64,000 bases of DNA from NCBI GenBank assembly GCA_005281725.1, contig SSBO01000001.1, positions 7,928,869-7,992,868 of the forward strand. Direction: 5' to 3'. Positions 51,601 through 63,200 of this stretch are shown piece after piece. The notes beneath the pieces are model-generated. The model ran no database searches. It had not been told where the DNA came from and saw only the letters and a list, made by a program, of their open reading frames with translations. Numbering within the stretch: position 1 is the stretch's first letter; each line of letters starts with the position of its first letter. This DNA is from Wuchereria bancrofti. Its lineage: Eukaryota > Nematoda > Chromadorea > Rhabditida > Onchocercidae. The position numbers were made by a program, and so were the translations under genes.

Positions 51601-54203
51601 TGTACTATGTGCCCAATTGACAGAATTACTGAGTACTTGTATTATTTATATTGTAATTGCGGGAGATTTACTTCAAAGTTGCATACCATCACTTGGTAAA
51701 ATTATAATTATGATTAAATAAATGAAATAAAATATCGTAATACTTTATCGTATCCTACAAATTAACAAAAATAAATCAATCAGTAAGAATTATTAGATTT
51801 ATTTGAAAATACAATTATAGATATGTTTAACAGTTATTTCGTAATGTCATTTTTTTTATCATTATAATTTAAATTTCGATATATTTTAAATATAAAGATT
51901 TTAAATTAGCACTTAGTAATTAATAGATGTTTAAATACTGAAAATGTAACAGTAGTGCTTGCAAAAGAGAAAATAAAGAAAATGAAATAACTTGAAAATG
52001 GAAAACACAAAAAAAAATTGCAATAAAAATTAAATCGAAAAAAATGCTGAATTAAAATCTGAAAAAAAAAAGATCAATAATATTTGTTAAATTTATAGAC
52101 AAATCCGCTTTGATGATGCTTGTGACAACAGCGCTTCTTGGCTGTGCTTTTCTAGACTCAATTCGAATAGTAAGCAATTTGAGCCTGATGAATGCTATTT
52201 CACACCTAATCATTAATGCTATCATATTCATTTATTGCTTATTTCAGGTATGCTTTTTCACGTATTTTACAGAAAAAAATGCAAATTTTGTCAAAAAAAA
52301 AAATACTTATCAGGTTGACAAATTAGCAAATTCAAGAGAAAAAAATTTTTCTTTGATATAATTTAAAGAAGTTTGCCAATTCCTGGAAAACTTTGACAAT
52401 ATAACTGAGATTAATATTTATTTTAGGATAACTGCAATGGTAATTTCATGCGAATTTCTTGAATATATAGAAAATTTTAGGCATTTATCGTAGTATCTAC
52501 TTTAGGTGTTAAGAGTATATTTAAAAATGAATTAAGTCTTTCATTTTTAATCTTTAATTTTTAAAATTTCACTAGCTTTTTTTTTTTAAATCTATGATGG
52601 TTTTTGTAATTGCGTGACCTTTTAAAAATACCATTCTTAATTAAATTTTTGAAAATTAACGATATCGAACTGGATGTGGAATAAAGTACCATTTACATTT
52701 GACATTCGTACCATGCCAACGGTGATTGGTGTGGTTGTTTTTGGCTATACTTCACACATTTTTCTTCCATCATTAGAAGGCTCCATGGAGGTTTGCAAAT
52801 TTAACCATTAACTTTTTAAATAATCAAATATAATATAATGAACGCTTTTTCAACTCAATTTGATTCAAAATTTATTGTTTGAAAAATTTGTCAATTTTTT
52901 AACAAAAAAGTAGGTAAATAAAATTTAAGCTGTTTTGATAATTATTATCAATTCATTGTTAATCACGCAATAATTTAAGGATCCAACCAAATTTAAATGG
53001 ATGCTTCGCTGGTCACATATCATTGCAGCAATTTTCAAGTCTCTCTTTGGTCTTCTTGGCTTCCTAACATTTGGTGACTTTACGCAAAAGGAAATTTCTA
53101 ATTCATTACCAAATCAAACATTTAAGGTCCACCATATTTATAAGATAAAAAATAAAAACTCTTCTGTTTTTACTTCCTAAAATTTTCATTTCACTTCAAT
53201 TTTTTTCTTTTCTGATTTCATTTCATTGTTAATATTTAAAACAATTATCTAAAAGTATGCATAGCATCATACATCCAAATAAATGAAGTATTAGCTTGTA
53301 CACCATCTTAAAATACTTCGAAATTTTATTTATATCCACTTAACATTATCATACATTCAAATTCATAATTTAATCATAATTTGAATGTTTTATCATAAAA
53401 TTTTGTCATCAAAATTTCAATCACACCTAATCCCTATCATTATATTTCTGTACGAAAAATAACTAAATATCACTTTTTAGGTAATAGTTAATTTGGTACT
53501 GGTTATAAAAGCACTGTTCTCATATCCATTACCATATTTTGCTGCTGTTCATTTACTCAAAGATAATTTATTCATGGGTACACCAAAAACACTATTCACG
53601 AGGTAGAGATTGAGTTAAAAAAAGAAAGAAAAAAAAGTTAACTCATCGGTTTTCTTTAAACTTCTAATTTGTTTTCATAAAATCTAAATTGTTCATTTTT
53701 ATAAATGAAATGAATAAAACAAATAAAAAAACAAAACAAAAAATTAAGTGCGGGAAAATAAACAGAAATAAGCGGAAAAATTAGTAGCATTACTGATAAA
53801 ATTCGAAAAATTTATAATATCAATAGATTTCCGGAAATGGAAAAAAAGAAAATCTATTCAATATGCTAATACTACAAAATGCTTTAGCTGCTACGGTATT
53901 GGACATAGTTTACGTGAATGGGCACTTTGTTTACGAATTATTTTGGTGCTTATTACACTGCTGATGGCAATGTCGGTACCATATCTAATTGAATTAATGG
54001 GTCTAGTTGGCAATATTACTGGAACTATGCTAAGTTTCATTTGGCCAGCTATGTTTCATTTGAAATTGAAAGGAGCAAATGTAAAAGAAAGTGATCGAAA
54101 ATTTGATAAATTCATTATTGGTGTTGGCATTTGCTTAATGACAATTGGATTATATTTTTCTGCACTTGAACTGGTACAGGCAATTCGTTATGAGGAACGA
54201 TAG
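48619..54203 (+). CDS. unc-47: UNC-47 / VGAT vesicular inhibitory amino acid transporter, 9 exons
   Basis: Exons: 48619-48790, 49462-49583, 51255-51356, 51545-51695, 52099-52247, ~52660-52790, 52980-53126, 53481-53602, 53888-54203. The protein is about 470 aa, near the 486 aa of C. elegans UNC-47. It loads GABA (and glycine) into synaptic vesicles by proton exchange and has the SLC32/AAAP fold with about 9-11 membrane segments. Diagnostic stretches are AAWNVTNAIQGMFIVGLP, LTELLSTCIIYIVIAGDLL, ALFSYPLPYFAA and PYLIELMGLVGNITGTMLSF. The acidic N-terminus (residues ~1-75) is cytosolic as in the family. All junctions are canonical except the acceptor of exon 6, where no AG lies between about 52575 and the first required codon. 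Downstream neighbour is rpl-15. Confidence 0.95.
48791..49461. other. unc-47 intron 1 with (ATT)n tract
   Basis: The intron joins exons in phase 1. A degenerate ATT/TTA tract fills about 48825-48965. No other feature is seen. Confidence 0.7.
49584..51254. other. unc-47 intron 2 (1.67 kb)
   Basis: The exons on either side join in phase 0 (IAVK to VGGWW). The 66-codon plus-strand ORF at 50860-51060 has no relation to the transporter family and no exon-like edges that fit. The rest is AT-rich with no call. Confidence 0.7.
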
Positions 54204-54910
54204 TATGAATCAGTTGTCGCCATTGCTAAATTTGTTGTCACTATCAAATTTCGTTCTAAGAAAAAAAAAATGATGAGTATGAGAAACGAAGCAAATACTG
54301 CTCACCGAGTGAAATTAAAATTTGAAGACTTCTTGAAAATAAAATTTTAGAAAAAGATTTCTCTTACAAAATCAAACTAGAAATGTTTGTAATGTAATTC
54401 ATAATGTGTAGAAAAGAAAATGATGTGAAGAACTTACTTCATTTTCACATAGTTGGAATAATTTAAAACATTTTTGAATGTATATTTTGTAAATTTAAGT
54501 ATTATCACTACTAGAAATTACTCATAAGTTTGCAGACGTGTGATATTTCATATTAATTTTAACAAAATTTTGTATTTGATAAAAATTTCTCTTTCCTTTT
54601 GCATTCACATAATGAAGTGAATTTCAAAAATAGTATACATGAACATTCATATTAATATTAGCAGAAGAAAACATAATTCAGGTATTCAAGTTTTATTTTT
54701 CATCGTTATCTCTTTATTAACTCAATAATATAGGTGAAATAAACAGCTTACCCTTTAAAAAAAAACAAAGTAGTATTCATGCTAAAATCAAATATTCAAT
54801 TCAAATACATACTTTTTCCACTTGCACTTCTCCTAAATACTCCCCATCCAATTCTCAAAAATTAAACTTTCCAACCATCACCGAAAATGCGAGCAACTGT
54901 TAAATTTTGG

Positions 54911-55115
54911 CTACTCGGGTTCAAACCTCTTCTCTAGTAATAAAGCTGCTACATATGGATTAGGTCCCACTATATTTCCTGTGCGATGCCACCGTATGCG
55001 GCGGAGGATTTTAGTTTCCGATGGGTGATAAACGTATTCGTTCTGCAGTTTCCCTCGTCGGTTTTGTGACGGATTGTATGATAAGCTTGTGTTTAAGATG
55101 AAATTTTAACAACGG
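54911..55115 (-). other. ATG-less open frame in GC-rich island, protein-like
   Basis: The minus strand is open for about 67 codons and ends at a TAG at 54911. It reads YVYHPSETKILRRIRWHRTG then NIVGPNPYVAALLLEKRFEP near the C-terminus, a composition unlike the Phe/Ile/Lys chance frames around it. There is no start codon and I see no clear acceptor, so it could be the last exon of an unrecognised gene, a relic, or chance. I do not know the family. Confidence 0.25.
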
Positions 55116-55870
55116 AGAAATTTCTTCTCCACGTGCATAATTTGTGGGATAATCGTATATTTGTTTTACTTATTTTAATAGATTTAACATTGCATACGAA
55201 TATTATACTTACATCAAAATACGTTGTTATGACCGATGATCTCGAATAGAATATATCCTAATCACATTGCTGGATTGCATTATTCCACTGCAACACTATG
55301 ACTTTATGATTGCTGTGTTTTATTATTATTACCGCGTAATGATATAATCTAGTGGTATTCAAGTATTGTTGAGATTAATTTATGCTTCACCATATTTGGT
55401 TTAACTATTAGTAACAAGCTTACATTAATCTATGTTCAACTCTTCAATTACTTACTTCTATCAGAATTTCCGGAAAAGCTTCCTCTCTGATTGTTTCACT
55501 CATTAAATCTATGTTGTTATTTCATCCCATCTTTGCTTATTTCTTTAGTGGTGTTCCAGTGGCATTAATTTCGTAGTGTTGGGACTTTCCGGAAAATTCC
55601 ATATAAATTGACTGTTGGCAGATATTTGTTAAAATGCTGATGTAATAAGCTTGAATAAGCTGACGTGATAATAACCAATATAGTCAGGGAGGAAATAATA
55701 TAATGACTTCACAAAATAACTTCATCTTGAAACAACGTAATTCTGCTTTATGGTATGACAAGATTATGAATATACATGGTGATCGCTTTTACTAGCTGTG
55801 ATATCAAATTATATCCACGTTTGAATTATTTTCATATATTTCGTTGTGGTATACTTGTACAGTGGTAATA

Positions 55871-55885
55871 TTTTTTCCAGGAAAT
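55871..55885 (+). promoter_or_regulatory. Probable trans-splice acceptor of rpl-15
   Basis: TTTTTTCCAG lies five bases before the start ATG at 55886, and no upstream exon is needed. A strong nematode-type acceptor directly before the initiator is the usual sign of spliced-leader addition. It is inferred, not proved. Confidence 0.65.
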
Positions 55886-57430
55886 ATGGGCGCATACCGA
55901 TACATGCAAGAGCTTTGGCGTAAGAAGCAGTCAGAGGTTTGTTCTTTTGTCTGTCTGCATACTGATCAAACATTTTTAACAGTTTGTCAGCAGCGAATGT
56001 GTTTCTGAAAATGCCTGCCAAACAAATTAAAGGACTGAAAGAACTAAAAATCTGATGAATTAGGTTAATGTTAGGTTTCAACAGTCAGACTAGTGAGAAG
56101 GCTTTAAAAAAGTGACTTGATTTTTTGAATGGATATTTGTGAACTGCATGTTACTGCAAAATCGAATAATCTATTTTTCATTTAAAGAATTTATGTCATA
56201 ACTTATCATTTTTCTTACACGCTTATATTTGTAATTAGAAGAGGGTCAAATAAGTTGTTAAATGGCTGGTGAAAAGTTGTTCTTATGATTTCCAACTATT
56301 ACATTTGCTCAGTTCCCTTTAACCAGTTTAAAAAAAAGATGAATAGAGGAATTTCTTCTAGTTCTCTTTTCTGCTTCTAGACGATGCGCTATTTGCTTCG
56401 AATACGCTGTTGGCAATATCGACAACTCACCGCTATTCATCGTGTGTCCAGACCAACGCGCCCCGAAAAGGCTCGCAGATTAGGTTATCGTGCGAAGCAA
56501 GGTAGCTTTTTGATTCGTTTTATTAAGATAAAGTTTTATTAATGTAAAAAACTTTTTCTTTTTTGACTATCTATAAAAACAAGCCAATTTGTCGTTTGTC
56601 TTCTCTTATGGAGAATTTGGAACTATGAGACTGAAATTTCAGGTTACGTTATCTATCGTGTGAGAGTACGCAGAGGTGGTCGTAAGCGCCACGTCGTGAA
56701 AGGGCAAACATATGGTAAACCAAAAAACCATGGCGTTAATGAGTTGAAATTTGCTCGCTGTAAACAGTCTGTTGCTGAGGTTCATGTCGCTAGTTATCTT
56801 CGTGTATTCTTTGTGCCGTTTCTTTTGATTTTGGTATTATAAAGCGTTTTTTTTTTACAGGAGAGAGTTGGGCGCCGATGTGGCAGTCTTCGTGTATTGA
56901 ATTCTTATTGGGTTGGCCAAGATTCTACATACAAGTTCTATGAAGTTATTATGATTGATCCGGCGCATAAGGTTTTCTACTGTTTTATTGTTACTACACT
57001 GTTTTTTCAGATAATGGAGTCACAGATATCTTATGATCTGAGATGGTATTATAGGTTAACGTGTTGTTAACACAAACTGCTTGTAAGCATATAGTCATGC
57101 AAGTTTCTAATTTTTGCCCCCTTTATCATCGGGAAGCACACTCATTGTATTTTGTGGATTAATCATGCGAACGGTACAACTTTTTTAGGTGGTGATAATC
57201 AGTGTTAACAACAGAAGATTTTTATTGCTTTTTAGGCCATTCGAAGAAATCCAGATACACAATGGATAACGAAGCCTGTTCATAAACATCGCGAATTGCG
57301 TGGGTTGACGTCTGCTGGTCGCAGAAGTCGAGGACTTGGCAAGGGACATCATTATTCAGCAACGAAGGGAGGTTCACGTAGGAAGTGTTGGCTGCGTCGT
57401 AATACTTTATCGCTTCGTCGTAAACGTTAA
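55886..57430 (+). CDS. rpl-15: 60S ribosomal protein L15 (eL15), 5 coding exons, 204 aa
   Basis: Exons: 55886-55936, 56381-56501, 56643-56779, 56861-56971, 57236-57430; the sum is 615 nt, giving exactly the family's 204 residues. eL15 is a basic protein of the large cytosolic ribosomal subunit. The N-terminus [17 protein letters not shown], then [52 protein letters not shown] and [16 protein letters not shown] follow the family all along, so the gene is intact. The start is fixed by homology and by the TTTTTTCCAG acceptor just upstream. It runs convergent with the globin gene, the two stop codons being 371 bp apart. Intron 4 (264 bp) is less T-rich than the others and could hide a small RNA, but I could not show one. 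Confidence 0.97.
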
Positions 57431-57801
57431 CATGGAACATAAGATAAGATTGTTATGTATTTCATGCTGTTTATCGTTAAATGAAAAGTTAAGGCGATGA
57501 AATGTTTGATTTCAATTAGTTTTTTTCAATGCATTTATGCGGTGGATTGAAACACAGGAAGGAATAACATATCATTCATCAAGGGAAGGCAAGTGTGGCT
57601 CCTGAATCATGAAAAATAAGGATTCTGAAATTAGTAATTTGATGCTTTAGTTGCGTAGCTATTCAGATATAATTCAAATGTAATAATTGTATGACCTGCA
57701 GAATGTAGATCAGGACAAATACTAGGTGATTTTGCAGTGTATATTTTTAATTAGGAACAAACTATTATGTTTGGATTTTGCCCGAGGGGTAGAAGGGGAG
57801 A
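57431..57801. other. Convergent intergenic region rpl-15 / globin
   Basis: Both genes end here, so it holds two 3' untranslated regions and their processing sites. I saw no canonical AATAAA in a position that I would call with confidence. Confidence 0.5.
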
Positions 57802-60073
57802 TCAATATTTTGATATCCTTTGTTTGCTGAATTTGTCCACTAGGTTTCCAATTACATCGAATAGTGTAAACCAAGCTTCTTCGACATGTTTCCCTTGACA
57901 ATGCGGATATGATTGCAAAATTACGATCACTTCTTTTAGCATGTTCTAAAAATACCAGTGAAGACAAAATAAACACAGTTACAAAATTTACTAAAATTTT
58001 AGCAAATAAGGATAATAGAGTGTTTATGTGCTGGTTTGAGTGATCTAGATACTTACCTATGGAGTTACTTCTGTAAGACACAAAATTGGCTTATGATTGG
58101 GTGATGGATTGTTCGGTGTTTAAGGAAGTACGGATTCAATATGCTAAGGTTTCGAGGAAGATTATTACTTAGCCATTTATCATAAGCATAAGCAGGTGTG
58201 AAGGATGTTGTTTATTCAGTACAAACAAATTTAAATTACCAACTGCCATAATGGAAGTTTAAATTGGAATCCCAAACAATAATATAAGGTTAAAATGCAT
58301 ACCATGATATGACTTTTGTAAATGTTCCATTTCAAATGTGCAGTGGTAATTCTGTTTATCATTTTCACTAATTTTTCTTCATTTGGCATACTGTCAATAA
58401 TGGCTTTAAGCCCGGCTAAGTAGACTAATCCATGTTTTTTAACTACATCTGCCGTTATGACTGAACTATCCGGAATGCCACGGAATTGTGGCCATATCTG
58501 TTTGTATTCCGGGAAGTCACCGAGTAATCTGAAGATAAATGCATACTTTTAGAAAAGTGGTGAATGATTCGTAAAATCAGCAAAATTAAGCTGTGGAGAT
58601 AGCTATGGCCTCCATTTGTTTTGCATATCACTTAGTTAAAAAGAACAATCTACCTTAATCTTAATTTTCATCTGTATCAAAATACGTTTGTTTTCTGCAG
58701 AAACTGAAAGTGTAATCGAACAAATCAAAAATTACTATAAACAACAATACGTAATTGATGACATAGTTTTTTATAATGGATACTATGACGAGCACATATT
58801 GTAATCATATAATGATAAAGAATTTGGGTATACTCATGATAATGATAATTGCTTGACAGTAAATTAGTTGATAAATATTTGGTGCTAATTTTTCCAAATA
58901 TTTTATGCCGAGTTGAAACTATTTTGCTATTTTATGTCATTTTTTTTAAAATATTTTATATGCTAAAATTTGTTTTTTTTTCTGTTCCATAATTTTTTCA
59001 CAGTTTATTATTCACTTAATAGATGTTAAAAATTTCATCGCTCAACAAATGATAATTACTATTAATAGAGGCTGTATTATAGAAAATTCTATAATGGAAT
59101 TATTGAACTGATTTGAAATTTTAATTTTTTTTTCTGAAAATAAATTGGTTGGTATGTTAGCCATGCAGAGATATTTGTATCTTTATCTGACAGATAAATA
59201 TAATCATATTTTAGTGAAAATAATGATTATAAAAAAGATAGTTTTGATGCATTGATTGAGCAGCGGTCGATACCTTTATGAGATACAATAATTAGAAGGC
59301 AAACTTAATTCTTACAGAACAAAAATTTTTTGTCCATTTTTCTGGGGATCATTATATAAATATTTGAATGTTTTTTGGATGATGCATCGTTGCTCTTGCG
59401 ACAATCGTTTTACTTCTTCTACAAGAAAAACTTATTGAAAATCTTCAACTGATCGTAATTTTAAAAAAATAAGTAATAACTGATTGTATGGATTCGAACA
59501 AAATACTGGCAAAGTCATCTTAAATTGATTTATCAACTTGTATCATATGTATCGGATAAGTAAAATTAGATGATATAAATGTAGACAGAGGGAGATCAAA
59601 CTCTTAAAACCTCGAATTTTAATAATTAACACTGCAAAAATTTCCATTTTATCAATTTTATCCTCGAACCTTTCTTTAGATCGGATTTAAATAATATTAA
59701 TTATGCTTCGAAAGAAAGGAATTTCAGTGTTTCTCGTTTATTATCAAAAAAAGAAAGAAAAACGAATAGTAATCAGAAATGAAATTGAACAAATGTGAAT
59801 AAAACTATGATAATTTTTATGGAATAACACTATTAATAATTGTTTAGCCTAACTCAAGATATTTTTTAATAAGATTTATCTAATATATTTTTAAAACTTT
59901 CTTGTTATATTTCTTTTTGTTTGGTTATTTAATTAAAATTTATGATAGAATTCCTATTCACTGTTTTTGTACAATAAAAAAAAAATAATTAGATGAAATA
60001 TGTCATATAATTCCTTACCTGTACAAATATTTGCTGAAGATTTATTTGCATGTCGTTTCGATTCTACATACAT
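57802..60073 (-). CDS. Globin-domain protein, 4 exons, 175 aa
   Basis: Exons in transcript order: 60073-60019, 59418-59316, 58528-58303, 57945-57802; total 528 nt, all junctions in frame. Helix A/B starts with RLSQEQRCIIQKTFKYL. The CD corner reads GDFPEYKQIWPQFRGIPDSS, with F68 at the CD1 position. H85 in VVKKHGLVYL fits distal E7 and H117 in TTAHLKWNIY fits proximal F8, so haem binding is expected. The style (FPEY...WPQFRGIPDSS) is that of nematode neuronal/sensory-type globins and not of the secreted body-fluid ones. There is no signal peptide. An 18-residue polar N-terminus comes before the fold. A TTTATTAG acceptor lies four bases before the ATG, compatible with spliced-leader addition. 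Function (oxygen sensing, redox or storage) cannot be told from sequence. Confidence 0.92.
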
Positions 60074-61586
60074 CACACTAATAAACTTATGTTTTTAAAT
60101 TTTGTGAACTAAATAAGATTGCAAATAATTAAAAATTAATATGTTTAGCAAAGGAAACCAAAAACGAAAACAGTATGGAAATTCATGCATTTATTTAGAA
60201 TAAAGTACTTAATAATCAAAATATATCATTAATTTAAAATTAGAATAGTAAACTAAAAGTGGGAAATAAAACGAGGAAAAAGTGCTATTTCCTATTTTAG
60301 GATATCAAGAAATCAGATTTTTTAATTTCTTTCTTTTCATTCTTTAAAGCATTCAATAATGCTTATACTGGTAATTAATAGAATCATAAGTTATCGAAGT
60401 AATTCAGTGCTGATAATTGAATGATCAAAAAAATTTTTTGAAATAACATTATTATTAAATGCATGAGAATAATGTTTACGGACATTGATGATTATAATGT
60501 TGTGAATAATCTTACGACGTGTTTTCCTTTTATTCAATAAAATTGATTACTTTTTTTTTGTTCAACATAATTGATGCAAAAAAGATATTTCAAGATTATT
60601 AAGTTGAAGTAGAAAGTTTGAGAAAAAGAGTTTAAAACAGTTAAATAAATTTTTTAAACTATTTCTTAAGAGTTATTGAACTTGAAATTTATTTTGTCGC
60701 CCTCATTTTTTACGATCAATCTTCAAATTACATGAATTGCTTAAATGAGAAGTATTAACTGTTGCTAGAACTCATATCCTTTCACAGCTAGCCATTTGGT
60801 CATATGATATAATAGAGAAAATGACAGTCTTAATTAATTTGTGATCAAAATCAAAACTGCAATCAGAAAGGATGACAAATGTATTTTCACCTCAACAAAA
60901 TGTGCATTTTTTCATGTGATCATGAAAATGGATTACATTAATAAATCATCAGTGAAAAGCAAAACATTTCGCTGAATAATAATCCATCGATGATTACATG
61001 CATGTCAGTGGCCAGATATTTCATTGACAGTTTTGATACTTTACATGGAGCGATTTTCGAAGGATTATGCATATTTTGCAAAACAGCTTTACACATGTTC
61101 TTCTGTTACAGCTTTACAAATATGATTTCAAATTTTTATTAAATTTGTGATATTGACGAAATGATTATTGCGGCGCCTCTTGCGTCTTTTGCAAGATTGA
61201 TATGTTTTGAATGATGGATGACGTGTTAGCTTAAATCAGGTTTGTGTTCACTGTAAGCCTCAAAATAAAGACTTTGCAACTGCTTTCTTGTGGAGTGAAG
61301 TTGCACTAGTAGCACTTCGCTGTTGGTAGATGGATTGGGATTTTATTAGATTAACCAAACAAAAATCTGAAGTTTGAATCTTTGAATCTTCCTAATTCAG
61401 AGAAGTAATTCAACCAGAATCTATATAAAATTTCCAATTAATGGTATATTCTGGCTAAAATTTCGTCGAGAATTGTCCTGATCACAATTGTAGGTAGTGC
61501 TATTTTTCAGAAATGACTTAAATTTACATTATTTTCAATGAAAATTAACTTATTCCTATTAAAAATGCATCTGACAGAAAGAAAAT
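60074..61586. other. Intergenic, upstream of globin
   Basis: AT-rich interval between the globin start and the right-hand cluster. It should hold the globin promoter. I see no ORF, RNA gene or repeat that I can support. Confidence 0.5.
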
Positions 61587-62007
61587 ATGATCAAACAATT
61601 TGGTGATGACAAGTTCCAACTGATCACATTAAACGTCCGAGGCACAAAAGCTGGGCGAGCAGTGAACTTGAAAGGGGTCAATCAATGGAATACAATATTT
61701 TCTATGCAATTTCAGCAAATGGAAGTTTGTTTAGATAGGACAAAAGGGAAATATGCAAATTTAACTCACAACAATTGTCGAAATGTTGTGCATTTCCTTT
61801 ATGACATCTATTTAATGTTCTTTCATGGTTCAAACGAGACTTTCGTCGCCGATTTTTTTACTAGAGAATAACAAAAGATGTATTTATTGTGTTTCATCTG
61901 CATTTTATGATGGTAATCCTGCTAGGTTAAGCATGAAATTAGCGTTTCAGTCAGATTCCTGCAAAGTATGCCAGTTAAATGTAAATAGAAAATTTAATAC
62001 TCAATGA
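61587..62007 (+). pseudogene. Cys-containing ORF of unknown function (right-arm copy, frameshifted)
   Basis: The first frame (61587-61871) starts MIKQFGDDKFQLITLNVRG and runs to FLYDIYLMFFHGS before ending at a TAA. A second frame (to 62007) carries the conserved RCIYCVSSAFYDGNP and CKVCQLNVNRKFNTQ. In the left-arm copy the matching segments FFHSWFKENFCHPIFLL and the CxxC part are in one frame, so a small indel near 61830-61850 has broken this copy. A TCTGACAG acceptor-like site lies just before the first Met, so earlier exons are possible. I do not recognise the family. Confidence 0.45.
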
Positions 62008-62109
62008 GGAGAAAATTAAAAGCAAAACAAATGGAAAGTTATAGAATATTGAAACAATTGAGTAATATTCATCTAATAATTAATGATTAGAATTATGGAG
62101 TTGTAAAAA

Positions 62110-62380
62110 TTCTGCATACTCTGATGATAGCAGCAGAAATGTCATGCAGCTTCTTATTCTTCATGCGCACTTTGTCGTGTTTCTTCTGAATTATTTTCAA
62201 ATTAATGGAAAGTGATAAAATATTATTAATTATCAGAAGCTGCAGGACAAGTAACAATTAATGGTTGTATGAATTTAATCTTTCATGCATGACATTCGTA
62301 CCACACTTCTTTCTTCTGATAATCACCCAAAGCAAAATCATTGCTAAACATCATATGGAGTCCAAAAGCGTATTCATCAG
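62110..62380 (-). pseudogene. Exon-like relic (right-arm copy)
   Basis: The DEYAFGLHMMFSNDF piece (ending at 62380 after TTGACAG) matches the left arm. The KKHDKVRMKNKKLHDI piece near 62190-62110 is separated from its acceptor by about 47 extra bases compared with the left copy and ends out of frame. This is further evidence that the element is not a functioning gene. Confidence 0.35.
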
Positions 62381-62456
62381 CTGTCAATTTAATAATAGAA
62401 AAATTAGAATGAAAGGGAAAAAATATGAGTAATGATGCAAATGAGACAGATTAAAA

Positions 62457-63092
62457 ATGTTTGAACCTTTGGTCGTTTATTCTAACCAATCTGAAATAAA
62501 AACTTCTATTCGAATATTTCTGTCATTTCAAAAATTCATTATTTCACCGTACTCACTCTTCATTTCAATGACACAAACTATTTGGTTCAGTTTTCTGCTT
62601 TGCATCGCTTCGGCTAAGAATGGAAGTATCTCCCTACTAAACCTCGACACCGATGACACTACATGGGACGACTGCAGCAATGAGTACTTCTCAAGTAATT
62701 TCAACATCCTTGATAACACCAATTTGGAGTCGATTCTGGGTTCAAGCATGGATGTTCATAACAGCGAACCAGAAAATGCTGGCAGAGAATTACCAGGAAC
62801 ATCTGCTGGGAATTTCCAGGATAGCATTTCATTTGATTCTTCGCACTTTGATTTTACTGATCTGTGGAAAAGTGAACATAGAAACAGTGAGGATTCGAAA
62901 ATCGAAACCGTTCCAATCACAACAGGAAATTCTCAGTTGCAAGAATTACCGAGAACAGATGACGAGAATATACATAGTAGCGTTTCATCCGATTCTTTGC
63001 ACTTCTTAGATTTTACTCATTTACGCAAAATTGAAGATGCAAGCACTGAGCAACCCGAAATAAAACTGATCTCGTTACTGCAAAAAACTTGA
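62457..63092 (+). CDS. Acidic Ser/Asp-rich ORF with hydrophobic start (right-arm copy, full length)
   Basis: The longest reading has 211 codons. The Met at 62568 gives 174 aa starting MTQTIWFSFLLCIASAKNG, a plausible signal peptide, and is my preferred start because the 37 residues before it look like untranslated sequence. The body is acidic and low in order, with repeated SSD/DSSHFDFTD-like elements (SFDSSHFDFTDLW and SVSSDSLHFLDFTHL are two versions of one motif), and ends LISLLQKT. No known domain. The zinc-finger ORF begins 108 bp downstream on the same strand, as in the left arm. If they are spliced together, the product would be an acidic-domain zinc-finger protein, otherwise a secreted acidic protein. 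A GTAACA donor-like site near 63125 lies after the stop and does not settle this. Confidence 0.6.
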   Translation: MFEPLVVYSNQSEIKTSIRIFLSFQKFIISPYSLFISMTQTIWFSFLLCIASAKNGSISLLNLDTDDTTWDDCSNEYFSSNFNILDNTNLESILGSSMDVHNSEPENAGRELPGTSAGNFQDSISFDSSHFDFTDLWKSEHRNSEDSKIETVPITTGNSQLQELPRTDDENIHSSVSSDSLHFLDFTHLRKIEDASTEQPEIKLISLLQKT

Positions 63093-63200
63093 AGTTACTT
63101 GTTTTGCAAAATCCTACCATTACTGGTAACATTAATCTAATGTATGCTCACAATTTAAATTCATAATCACTTTCCAATTAATTAATTATCAAGTAATATA

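Larger units (their letters stand above)
54204..55885. other. Intergenic between unc-47 and rpl-15, with a GC-richer island
   Basis: Most of the interval is AT-rich. A stretch at about 54880-55140 is clearly less AT-rich and carries an ATG-less minus-strand ORF (see the separate entry). The rpl-15 promoter should lie in the right part. Confidence 0.5.

Noticed and set aside
54911..54940. tRNA-like B box (GGTTCAAACC)
   Set aside because: No acceptor, D or anticodon stem can be folded around it.
55809..56081. 90-codon minus-strand ORF over the start of rpl-15
   Set aside because: Antisense shadow of rpl-15 exon 1; it has no family match.
57012..57190. Possible snoRNA in rpl-15 intron 4
   Set aside because: Ribosomal protein introns often host them, but I could not find a convincing C/D or H/ACA box pair.
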